In this document: piece after piece, positions 49,266 through 59,382 of the stretch
Layout of the letters: every line of letters begins with the position of its first letter
Numbering within the stretch: the first letter of the stretch is position 1
Assembly: GCA_950295325.1 (NCBI GenBank)
Contig: OX485808.1
Location: 20,294,527-20,358,526 of the forward strand
DNA: 64,000 nt
DNA from: Polytrichum commune
Lineage: Eukaryota; Streptophyta; Polytrichopsida; Polytrichales; Polytrichaceae
Direction of reading: 5' to 3'
Notes under the pieces: generated by a model
The model's database searches: none
Told to the model about the DNA's origin: nothing
The model's input: the letters and a program-made list of their open reading frames with translations, nothing else
Position numbers and translations under genes: made by a program

Positions 49266-52200
49266 ATGGGGAAGACAACACCGTTTTCACGCTCTCTCCC
49301 ACCCGGAGGCGGTCGTCAGAGGGTTGAGCCCGGGGGCCAGCTTCTGAAGGAGCTTGAGGCACTTAGTGTAGCTCTGTACAATGCTGGTCAGACACAGACA
49401 ACAACACCATTGAAGAATTTGGCGCAAGGCTCAGTTCCTTCACACTTGAGTAAACCTCCATCGCCATACCTTGGCGCCCAAAGGTCGGATGCAGAACAAC
49501 CGCCGCCACCATCGCCATACTTGAACAACAGCAGCAGCTATGGCGGGGGCGCCAAACATGTGCAGGTGATTGGTGGTTCTTACAAGCGGAGTGGACCCCC
49601 TAGTCCCTATCTTGGAACACTGAATGGGAATGGGGGGAATACACCAACCGGGATGGCTGAGAGTCCTAACTCCAATTTGGGAAGAATGGGGAGCAGGAGG
49701 GAAGGAGGGAGCAGGCCTCCGTCGGTTCAACCAACATTGCTGAACCTCGATATTGAACAACAACCATCCAAGTCACCATCATCTGTGCACTATGTGGGGG
49801 GAAGGAGGGAGGTCATCCCACCATCGGCGGCGGGTTTGGGTTTTCGTCAAGTTGCACAATCATCTCAATCTCAAGGTTATGAGGCTGCTGAAACCCTGTC
49901 TCCTCTCATGAGCGGTCTGTGGAGCTTGGAGAATGGTGAGGAGAACGATGAGATTCAGCCGAGGCCTTTGAGCATCATTGAAGAAGTTGTGCCTGAAATT
50001 GATGGGGGAAAGAATCAATCCAAGTGGTTTCACATCGTCAAATCGAAGCCACGAAATCCTTTCCAGTCTCCCAAATTAGCCTCACTGAACCCTTTGCAGT
50101 CTCCGAAGGTAACATCTCGAAATCCTTTTCAGTCGCCGAAGTTAGCCTCACTAAACCCTTTGCAGTCTCCGAAGTTAGCCTCACTAAACCCCTTTCAGTC
50201 TCCGAAGTTAGCCTCACTAAATCCTTCGCAGTCTCCGAAGGTAACCTCAATAAACCATTTGCAGTCACCGAAGGTAGCTTCACGAAATCCATTTCACTCT
50301 CCGAAGTTAGCCTCCCTAAACCCTTTGCAGTCACCGAAGTTAGCCTCACTAAACCCATTCCAGTCTCCAAAGGTAACATCACAAAACCCTTTGCAGTCAC
50401 CGAAGTTAGCCTCATCAAATCCTTTTCATTCACCGAAGTTGACCTCACTAAACCCTTTTCATTCACCGGGGTTAACCCCATTGAAAGATTCGGGGAAGAG
50501 GAAGTTCGAAACTTACAAGCTGGACAGGAGAGGGAGGGTGGGACCGGAAGTGGTGGATCCTGCTTTACAAGCATGGCATTCGCAGGAATTTGAGAAACAT
50601 GATTACAACAACATCAATAACAGCATCGATAACATCATCAACAGCAACAACAACAGCGGCAGCAACAACAACAGGAGCAACAGAAAGAGAGGCAGTAAAG
50701 AGGTGGGCAACATCAACTTCCCGGCATGGCTGAAAGACAATGACCATCTCACTAAATCTTTGGAAGTGCCGAACAACGAGAAGAAGAGCCTGTGGAGCTG
50801 GAAACCGTTCAGGGCAATTGCACACATCCGTCAACAACGATTCAACTGCATGTTCACCGTCCGTGTGCATGAAATCAAGGAGTTGCCTGCAGTTTTGAAT
50901 GGAGTTCGACTTGTGGTGCAGTTCAAAAGGAGGGATTCAATGTTACAGACCATGCCATCTCGTGTATTCCATGGGTTGGCTGAGGTTGAAGAAACGTTGA
51001 ACATCAAATCCACGGTTTATGCCACCAAGAGTGGCAACAATGGGATGATGAAATACACGCCGAAGACTTTTAACCTGGCGGTGGTGGCTCCAGATATTGA
51101 TGAGCTTGTGCTTGGAATGCATCGGTTGGACTTGAGCAGGTTACTTCCGGAGAGCACTGAGGTGAGCTTTGATGATGAGGGAAGCAAAACTTGGACTACG
51201 AGGTTTAAGCTTGTGGGGAAGGCGAAGGGTGGAATTTTGGTGGTTACGTTTGGTTATCAATTGCTCAACAAAGATTCACAACCAACAAAAACTATGTCCA
51301 GTGCAAGGTTTGATTCCCCACTCCTGCGGCCGCTGCGATTTTATAATAGCTTGCCGAGTTCCCCTCAGGAACTCAACAATTCTTCCACCGATGTGCAATT
51401 CTCTCCTGCATTTCCAGAGTTCCCTTCGTACATGAGAATGGAGCATCTCAACCTTGATGATAACCCGAATGATCATCGATTTGTCAATTCGAAGAGCAGT
51501 CATGAGAGTTTTCAAAGACAACAGCCTGAATCGAATGGTCTCAACCAAGAAGTGCACAACAAGCATGTTACAACTCTCCAGGCAGCAGCAAAGGTAAGTT
51601 GGCCTTGATCAGACACTTTTCTCTCTGCACCCACTTCTTGTAGGATATGAAATATGCGGTTAGTGCCATGTAAAATCTTAGCAAATTCAAATTGCATCTG
51701 TAGCCGTGCTCCTCGTTATTTTTGGAGCTCCTATGAATTGATCTTATTCATTATCAATGTGAAGATTCTCATGCTCGTTTAATGGTCACAGAGGTCCCCC
51801 CGCCCTCCCGCTTGGCCCTATTATATATGTTGACTATTAAGCCTAGAATGGTTTGGTAAGCACGCAATCCAATCTTTTTTCAACACATAATGCCTTGTTG
51901 GTGTTCATTTTTTCATCCACACCTAACCACACACCACTCAAAACATAGGTGTCCACATTTTGGGGGTGTTGGATTAACACCAATCTACCTTAATGTGGTG
52001 ATGTTTACTCAGGCCAGTAATGAGAAATTGTTGAACCAGGCGAGTCGAATTGCAGCAGATAGTGCAGAGTTCACTGTTGTGCATATCAGTGCAACTTTGA
52101 ATCGCAACTCTCTTGTTATTAACCCTGATGACCCGCTTGCTGAAGAGGACACCATCGAAGGCATGCTGGAAGCAGATGCAGTCAACTTAGTTGAAGGTAA

Positions 52201-55200
52201 GACAAAGAATATTTATCTGCCAGCGTGAGCAGTTTTCTTTCTATTCCCTTTTTCTTTCCCCATACAGATTCGTTGTTTTGTTTGAAGTTTTTCTCTGTTG
52301 TGTCATGCGCACATTGATTTATCATGCAACATCAATCCTCACGTGAATTCAGTGTGAAGTAAACACGTGACTGGTAGGTGCTGTGTTATAAAGATTAGAT
52401 TAATTATTCCATCTGTGCAATTGTCGGGACTTTTGTTTGAATGCAGAAGTTGTACGGAATTCATAGAGATTGTTTCCATGATGTGGGTTTTCCCTCTTTT
52501 TGTGGTTTAAGTGTATTAGTTGAATGGTGTCTACATGAATATGAATTGAATTCAGGAAACAACAACATATCCAGTGCAGAAATAGTACGAACACTATGAA
52601 GCCTGGTAGGTTTGTGATGGAATTTGAGAATTGCTAACAAGGTGTAATATCAATTGTCACCTGTCTCCACCATATCATCAGTGGTTGAAATCTGATTGCC
52701 CATTATTTACTGATAAGTTACAGGAAGGAATGAAAGCTGAATTGCTGACTCAAGTCAACTTTTAAAGTTTTAGGGATCAGTGTCATAGTTTTGCTTGCTT
52801 GCTTACTGTTCTGTGACTGGGATCTGGATGTATTGGAAGTGAAAATTCACTGACTTTTGTGTGTTTCGTATGTGTGGGCATGTGTTTTTTGTATCGAAGA
52901 TCCTGAATTAGCCCGGACTCAAGTTAGCACAGACGTGTGGGATCTTATGCAACTCAAAGGGAAGGAGGAAATTTTATCTGACGACAAATTCGTGACCACC
53001 GACATTGAAGCAATTGAGGTGAATCGCGTTGCTGATGAGCTTACTTCAAAATTGGAGAGTCTGGAAAGCATCATTGACTCGAGGATCCCCAATGCTATTG
53101 CATCCGACAACAACAACGTTACTGATGTCACCGATGAGGTCAAAGAGGAAGCCGAAGAGGATAGGAAAGTCAAGTGTATGAACGCGAATTCCAATGGGGA
53201 AAATGTGCAGAAATCGTCAATAATTACATCCCCTCTGGATTTTTCTGTGGCTTTGCCTACAATTGAGTCCATGCAAAATCATCATGTACACGAAGAAGAG
53301 GGAGTCCCATTGTTGGGTGATCTTAATTATGAGGAGGATGAGAAAATCAAGGTGGTTTTGGAGGATGAGGGTTTTCTCCATGGTGGCATGGGAGGAACGA
53401 ACCTCAAGGACATGGACAAGGAGACACAGAGACATGGACACGGACACGGACATGTGAATAGCAATGACTTTGAGGCGGTGACGGGCGAGTTTTTGAGTTT
53501 TTTGAGGGACGACAATGAGTCGGTGGTGGCGAGTAGTAGTGAAAGTTCCCCACGTGCTCGGCTTTTGCGAGAATTTGAGAAGGAGACATTATTCACAGAC
53601 GGTGGGCTAGGTGGGTGGGACTTTTTGTTGTCTGAGGATTCCAAGTTTCCAGATGAAACAAGTGCAGGTGACAAATTGAAGCTGGAGGAGGCAGGAAAAA
53701 GTGACATGATTGACAGTAGCCGGTCCATCTCAGGTCAGTCTTTTTTCTTATGCAAGAGATGTCTTGGCGTTAAAGTAAGTGGGTCTTAAACAGGCACTTT
53801 AACCTCTGCATCCACTTCTCATAGAATATGAAACATGCAATTAGCGAAAGATGGTTAGCAAATCCAAATTGTGCCTGTAGCCATCTTCCTCATAATTTTC
53901 AAAGCTCATATGAATATCTTATTCATTGTCAAAGTGAAGATTCTCTTTCTTATTGAATAATCATATAGGTTCCTCAATTACGTTTGACTATGGAGCCTAG
54001 AATGGGTAACAAATTTTGAGCACAAAGTGCAATCTCTTTCAAACACACAATGCCTTTTTGGTGGTCGTTCCTAGATCCACACCTAACCACACTCCACTCA
54101 TCAAATATAGGTGTCTGTTTCAGTTGAGTAATTGAATTAGGCTCGCTTACCTTATTATACTGTATTGCCATTGATTTTAACATGATTACAACCATGCCAA
54201 CACTGAAACACCAGGGTGTGAAAGTGAAGAGGAATTTGAACTTTCATCATTTGTGGAAGTTGCCGAGGCTGAGTTTCAAAGAGCAACCGATGAACAATGT
54301 GGCAAGTCGGAAACTGCTCATAACAATGTAACAAGTCTGCAATCGTGTGAACATACGGGACCTGAAAATCACGTGGAAGAAAAATGGAGTCCCGACAATG
54401 GTGTTTCTGATGCCCATAAGCAAGTGGTTGCCATCATGCCGGCACCATCACCACCACACTATTCAACTTCATCAGAAACAATAATGAAAGCACCAGGCCA
54501 GGTACTATTAATTCGCGATGGAGGCTCACTGCGGTCCATTAGCCCTCTGCAATTTCAAGTTGGTGAATCTTCAATTTCAGGGCATCTCATGATGCAAGTT
54601 TCCAGGCCAGTTGTTGTGCCTTCTGAGGAACGGGCCACGTCATTAGATATATTACGCCAACTTGCTATGGCGGGAATGGAGGGTATGGCGACGAAGGCTA
54701 TCATGGCAATGCCTTTGGAGGATATCGCTGGAAAAGCTTTTGATCAGATTGCAATGGAGGCTAAGGTTCCAGTGCATAGGAACAGGTGAGCTTTCTAAGG
54801 TCTCTCAAGGAAAAGTATCAGGTGGACTTATCAAAGGGCTTGCCCTCAAGAATCTTATATTTTTCTACCGATAGAGTGACAATCAATTGGTTGGTTGTTC
54901 CAGTGTTTCAATTAGGGGAAGCGGGTCTAATTGGGTTACTTATATTAATCAGACGCCTATATATGAGTGGTGTGTGGTTAGGCGTGGACTAAGATTGGTC
55001 ACCAAAAGGACACGAGTTCAAAAAAGATTGGACTATGTCATAACATTATTAAGCAGTGTGTGTTCGTTCTGTGGGCCCTGAGGATATAAGCATAGACTGA
55101 GCTCCTAGCATCCCATGGACATATTCTCAGGGCCCACAGAATGAACACACATTGCTTAATAATGTGACGGTGCTCAAAACTTGTTAACCATTCTAGGCTC

Positions 55201-56708
55201 AATAGTCAAGAGCTTATTAAGTTCCTTCTCAGGTAGAGTCATGAAAGGGCTTGCCCTCAGAATAGCCTTGATCTATTTATTTTCATATCAAGGGAGTGAC
55301 GATCAGTTGGTTGCCCTAATGTGTTCACTTAGGGGAAGTGGGCCTTCTTCGGTTACTTATCTTAATCAGATACCTATATTCAAGTGGTTAGTGGTTAGGT
55401 GTGGATCTAAGAACGGTCACCAGAAATACATCAGGTAATCATGTAAGAGACTAGACTATATGCTTAGAATTTGTTAGCCATTGTAGGCTCAATAATCACC
55501 ATAATTGGGGGGGGGGGGGCACATGATCATTTAAGATGAAAGAGTGTCTTCACCTGAATGTATTAAGATATATTCATTTGAGATACAGCCTCAGTTTGGA
55601 TTACATCATCATCTCATACTAATTGTGTATTCAATTTCCTAGAAGTAGTGGAGGCACAGCTAAAAGTATCAGTTTAAGGTCCCACTTATTTAATGTGTTC
55701 AATTACTTACCATTTACAATGTTTTGTTAATAGAAATTTCATGTCAACGTTCAAAGTATTCTAGTTTAAAACATCAACCAAAGTTGCAAGATTTGAGTAG
55801 AGAATTTCTTTGTGGCTGCTATGCTAATCAGGTGCCTTGCATGACCTACTAGGCTTGGAGGAGTTGCAACCATTAGTGGTGCACAGGAAGGAAACTCATT
55901 GTCTCGAGTGACTGATTTGTACCACTCAGACAGAAACATGTTGGATGATTACTTACTTCTTCATGACCTGGCACCCATGGCCTTGGAAAAAATTGAGTCG
56001 CTCGCCTTAGAAGGCTTGAGAGTGCAAACTGGGGAGGTCGAAGACGAACTACAAATGGAATATGCAGCTTTCAGCAAAACATCAGAAGTCGATCTGATGT
56101 CCCGAGCTATATCTTTGGATGATTGGCTCCAATTTAATTCGTGTGCAGTGGATTCAGTCAACAACAAAAATCATCACAACCACTTTCCACTTTTAGCTAC
56201 TGGTACAACCTCAATTTGTAACACGGATTTGGTTGTTTATGAGAAACAACAGATGATGAGGGACAAGGAGAAGTCGTTGTCCACATTGTCAGTTGACGCA
56301 ACAAGGGGTTTCACAACAGGTGACACGGTGACTCTCACCATGTTGGTGCAGCTAAGGGATCCTCTACAAAACAATAAAGCGGTTGGGGCTCCTATGATGG
56401 CCATCATTCAAGCTGAAAGGGTTATGGTCCCGGCAACACAAAATTTGAGTCTTCATTTCAAAATTGTTGACATCACTGTGTCAGGGTTGAATTCCAGTTG
56501 CAGCACGCAAAGTGTGGGTAAGGCTCATTTGTCGCCAAAACTCAGGTTGAATTCGGGAGCGAAAAACGAGTCATTGTGGAGTTTTTCTGCATATCGTTGT
56601 CGCAGGTCAAACGCGATGTCAGATTGTTGGCAAGACATACTCAAGGTGAATCACCATGTGCGAAACCCAGATATTGTTTTCCCAAACTCTACATCATGTA
56701 CGAAGTGA
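49266..56708 (+). CDS. PMI1: PLASTID MOVEMENT IMPAIRED 1-type NT-C2 protein, complete, 5 exons
   Basis: Exons: 49266-51593, 52013-52196, 52900-53733, 54215-54785 and 55853-56708 (stop). Introns are GT..AG with phases 0, 1, 1 and 2, and the joined frame is 1590 codons. The N-terminus (LLKELEALSVALY) and repeated PSPYL motifs are typical of the family. Residues about 263-405 are thirteen 11-residue repeats (NPFQSPKLASL type); an Asn-rich stretch follows near 450-475. The NT-C2 domain spans about 508-665 (LWSWKPFRAIAHI ... FNCMFTVRVHEIKELP ... GGILVVTFGYQLL). Later blocks include SSPRARLLREFEKETLF, then DILRQLAMAGMEGMATKAIM, and the C-terminus LWSFSAY ... HHVRNPDIVFPNST. PMI1 proteins bind the plasma membrane and cytoskeleton and are needed for light-driven chloroplast (and nuclear) movement in Arabidopsis, where they are about 840-930 aa. 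This copy is much longer. Whether it is the PMI1 or PMIR branch cannot be told by eye. Confidence 0.93.
50053..50481 (+). repeat. 33-bp coding tandem repeat in PMI1, 13 copies
   Basis: The unit encodes NP(F/L)(Q/H)SPK(L/V)(A/T)S(L/R). All copies keep a 33-base period, so the reading frame is maintained and other frames are also open across it. Every unit except the last holds Ser-Pro-Lys. Confidence 0.95.
51725..51990. repeat. dispersed repeat family B copy in PMI1 intron 1
   Basis: It shares 'cctaaccacacaccactcaaaacataggtgtcc'-type wording and 'tgactattaagcctagaatgg' with 53885-54150, and inverted with 54830-55060 and 55250-55480. No ends or coding capacity could be defined. Confidence 0.55.
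53885..54150. repeat. dispersed repeat family B copy in PMI1 intron 3
   Basis: It runs from 'tcatatgaatatcttattcattgtc' to 'atataggtgtctgtttcagttgag' and is closely alignable with the intron 1 copy. The family also occurs at 10005-10200 and 30760-30880. Confidence 0.55.
54830..55480. repeat. two inverted family B copies around a hairpin in PMI1 intron 4
   Basis: Two copies (about 54830-55036 and 55240-55480) start with 'aagggcttgccctcaagaat' wording and carry 'atatgagtggtgtgtggttaggcgtgga'-like sequence, the reverse complement of the copies in introns 1 and 3. A perfect-looking hairpin (55037-55168) separates them. Confidence 0.55.
55037..55168. repeat. 132-bp hairpin in PMI1 intron 4
   Basis: The left arm contains GTGTGTTCGTTCTGTGGGCC and the right arm GGGCCCACAGAATGAACACA. 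Pairing extends over about 48 bases per arm, with a 2-base bulge, a few mismatches and a loop of about 33 bases. The size and shape resemble a MITE or a small-RNA precursor. Confidence 0.8.
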
Positions 56709-58237
56709 TACTATTGAGCCACAACAGGAACCACACAATTTGGCTTCCTTCAATTTGGGTTGATGGTTGGTTTGGCTCAGTTAATTGTGTGATCAATTGG
56801 GCCTCAAACATAAATTGGAACATATTTATAGGAATGAGAGTTTTAATTAGCTAGGATGAAACTCCCGAGGTTTTTGGAAATGGTGCTCTGTACATACGGA
56901 TTTCTGTATTTTTAGCATTGAGCATAGCTTTTCCTGTAGGGTTGTTCACTAAGATCATGTTCAAAGGCCCGGAGTTTCGACTTGGGTCATGCTTGGAGTA
57001 ATTATCAGGATGAGTTACTCTACACTTGATGTGTACCATTCAATTTTTTTAGAATTGATTCCTGGATCGGTCACCAGAGAATGTACTTTTTCCACCAGAA
57101 GAAATTGTAATGTTCTTTGAAGTGCATATGTATGAGGTGTCTTTTTTGTTTGGCTCTGTCTGTAGGACAGAGAATATGCATCAACTTCTCTGTTTCAAGA
57201 GTAAATTTCCTAACCACTTTGCGTTCACACTTGGATGTTACTTGTTCTTGCTATTTTTGATCCAATTTATTTAATGTGGATGTTAACTGTAGTTATATAT
57301 AGTTATAGTTAACAGTATTTGCTCTCTAGAATGTATTGAAAAAAATATAGCTAACTATAGTTATTTTGGCAGTTGTTAATTAATTATTTTAAAATTTTTG
57401 GGTCATAAATGAGTAGCTTTAGTTCTACATCTGCATTTGAGAAGGTGCACAAAATCCAAGAGAGGTTTGGTTATAGGTATAGTTAGTTGCCATGGACTGG
57501 CATAATCAATGTGGACAGCTATAGTCTTTCACAAAAGACAGCCTCACGGTTCTACCATTTTTTTGTTTTTATACTTGTAGAAAATTGCTTTTCCAGTAAA
57601 AGCTTATTTCCGTATGTAACTCCAAGTTACATTACATATCCCCTTCGAATTTCAGATTCCATCAAGATGGGACCTGAAATTTCTTCACTTAATGCATCCC
57701 ACATAGTGCAAATAATAACAGCTTGATGATAGAAAGACAAGTTCAATAGTAGGATCTTGGGACAAAATTTGAGTAGGTACAGCAAGGATGTTGTGATTGT
57801 TTGAAATCTCAGTATGTTTTGGTGACTGGTATGACAGACAGAAGCACAAGAAATCCCAGTATATGGATTTTATTTCTACAGATGGAATGAAATGAAATAA
57901 TTTTTCTTTTAAAGTCTGGAAAGCCAAAAGGCTTATGGAACTAAAAGTACACCAAGGTGGTATCAAAAGGCTAATTCCCTAGAGTAGCGGAATGTAGTAG
58001 CCTCCTAGAGATAGAGGCAAATATTAATTTGATGGTCCAATTGAAAGAAAGAATGTTTCAAATCTCCTCCCTGGATCCTACACCATTGTGGAAGTTGGAA
58101 GCACCAAACCTTGAATGGTGAATTTGCGTTCTCAATATTTGTTTGCATCTATTGCTTCTTTTTGTGAGGTGGCCATCAGAGCTTTCATACCTGCAATTCA
58201 TCACCTTTTACTTGATGTCCGAAAATAACCATGTGAG
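56709..58237. other. intergenic region downstream of PMI1
   Basis: It probably holds the 3' untranslated region of PMI1 in its first few hundred bases. No gene, RNA gene or element end was recognised. A repeated 'tatagttatatatagttatagtt' tract lies at about 57290-57365. Confidence 0.4.
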
Positions 58238-58250
58238 TAGAAATCAATTC

Positions 58251-58435
58251 TTCTTCTTCTTTTCTTCTTCTTTTTTTTTTTTTTAGATAGAAGGTTGACA
58301 GGCCAACGCCAAAGCACAAGAGGCAGTTGACCACCCGGCAAGTTTTTCCGCCAAGTAAAGAGGAGATTTCAAAGTCGGGATTCGAACCGCCAACCTCTTC
58401 CTTGAGATTTGGGTATCTCTCCATCTCAGACCCAA
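58251..58435 (-). mobile_element. tRNA-derived SINE with 13-bp target duplication
   Basis: Read on the minus strand it starts TTGGGTCTGAGATGGAGAGA. It has a perfect pol III B box (GGTTCGAATCC at about 58378-58388) and ends with an A-rich tail of about 17 As plus GAAGAAG units (58251-58284). TAGAAATCAATTC flanks it on both sides (58238-58250 and 58436-58448), an exact 13-bp target duplication. It is about 185 bp long and lies between the convergent PMI1 and PFK genes. The complete ends and exact duplication point to a fairly recent insertion. Confidence 0.88.
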
Positions 58436-59382
58436 TAGAAATCAATTCCAAGGTGCTTATATTCATGGCTTATCTTGATTTTGGTCCTTGGGTAAAGTGC
58501 TTCTTGGTTTAATTTCATTTTCATTTTACCAAAGATCACGAGTTGAGTCTTACATGTCATGAAAACTAGAGAAAACGCAAAACCCATATAGTTTGTAGGG
58601 AGTCTTTGTTAGACTGCTCCTAATTTGGAGTGCAAAAACAACATCAACATAAGGAGAATTGCAACCATTGTCTTAATTAAACACAAAGCCCCCATTGATT
58701 TCATCCAATATATCTCAAGTTTATCAATGTACATGATTATGTGGGAGGAAATAGACATCTTCATTTAACACCAACATCAGACATGCCTTCACCATGTGTC
58801 ACCATTAATTAGTGCTTTTAGACAAACTCTGGTATACATGTCTTTCACAGCTTGCTGTAAATGAAGTGATATGCCTCAGCATCGGAGGCGCTCCCAAAGC
58901 TTGTGACACCGAACCATGTTTTGAAATCAACCAAATAAGAAAAAATACATATGCTTTCTCTCTACATACTGTAAACAGTGAACTTGTACGCATTCAAGAG
59001 TATTCAATTTCAGTGCTTTGATGAGTTTGAGTCCACAAAACAACAAAGCAGCAGCTCACAATGCCTCCTTGAAATAATACGTAAATCCAAATAATTAAGT
59101 TACCCTAGTACCTCTTAAGTACCACACTAGTTTGGCTGTTTAGAACCTAGAGACTCTTTATTAGATAAAAATAATCCCTTGCAGTTTATGATAAGTGATG
59201 CGTTCACGAGATGCACACCATGTAAGGGACTCATTATAGCAATTACTTTCTAAATGGCTACACTTGTCTACAAAATTTACAACTCCCTTAGGAACACACA
59301 ATTCCACTGTGCAGGTCACTAAATATGGTAATGCCCATCCTGACACAGTGACATGCTCTTCAAGAGTGTTGCATGATGAGTT

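Noticed and set aside
50024-50593. A 189-codon plus-strand frame and a 178-codon minus-strand frame across the PMI1 repeat
   Set aside because: A 33-bp period keeps every frame without stops open through the array. Both frames are shadows of the PMI1 coding frame.
50565-50870. Leucine-rich minus-strand frame that looks like a membrane protein
   Set aside because: It is the antisense of the Asn-rich, CAA/AAC-repeat part of PMI1 exon 1.
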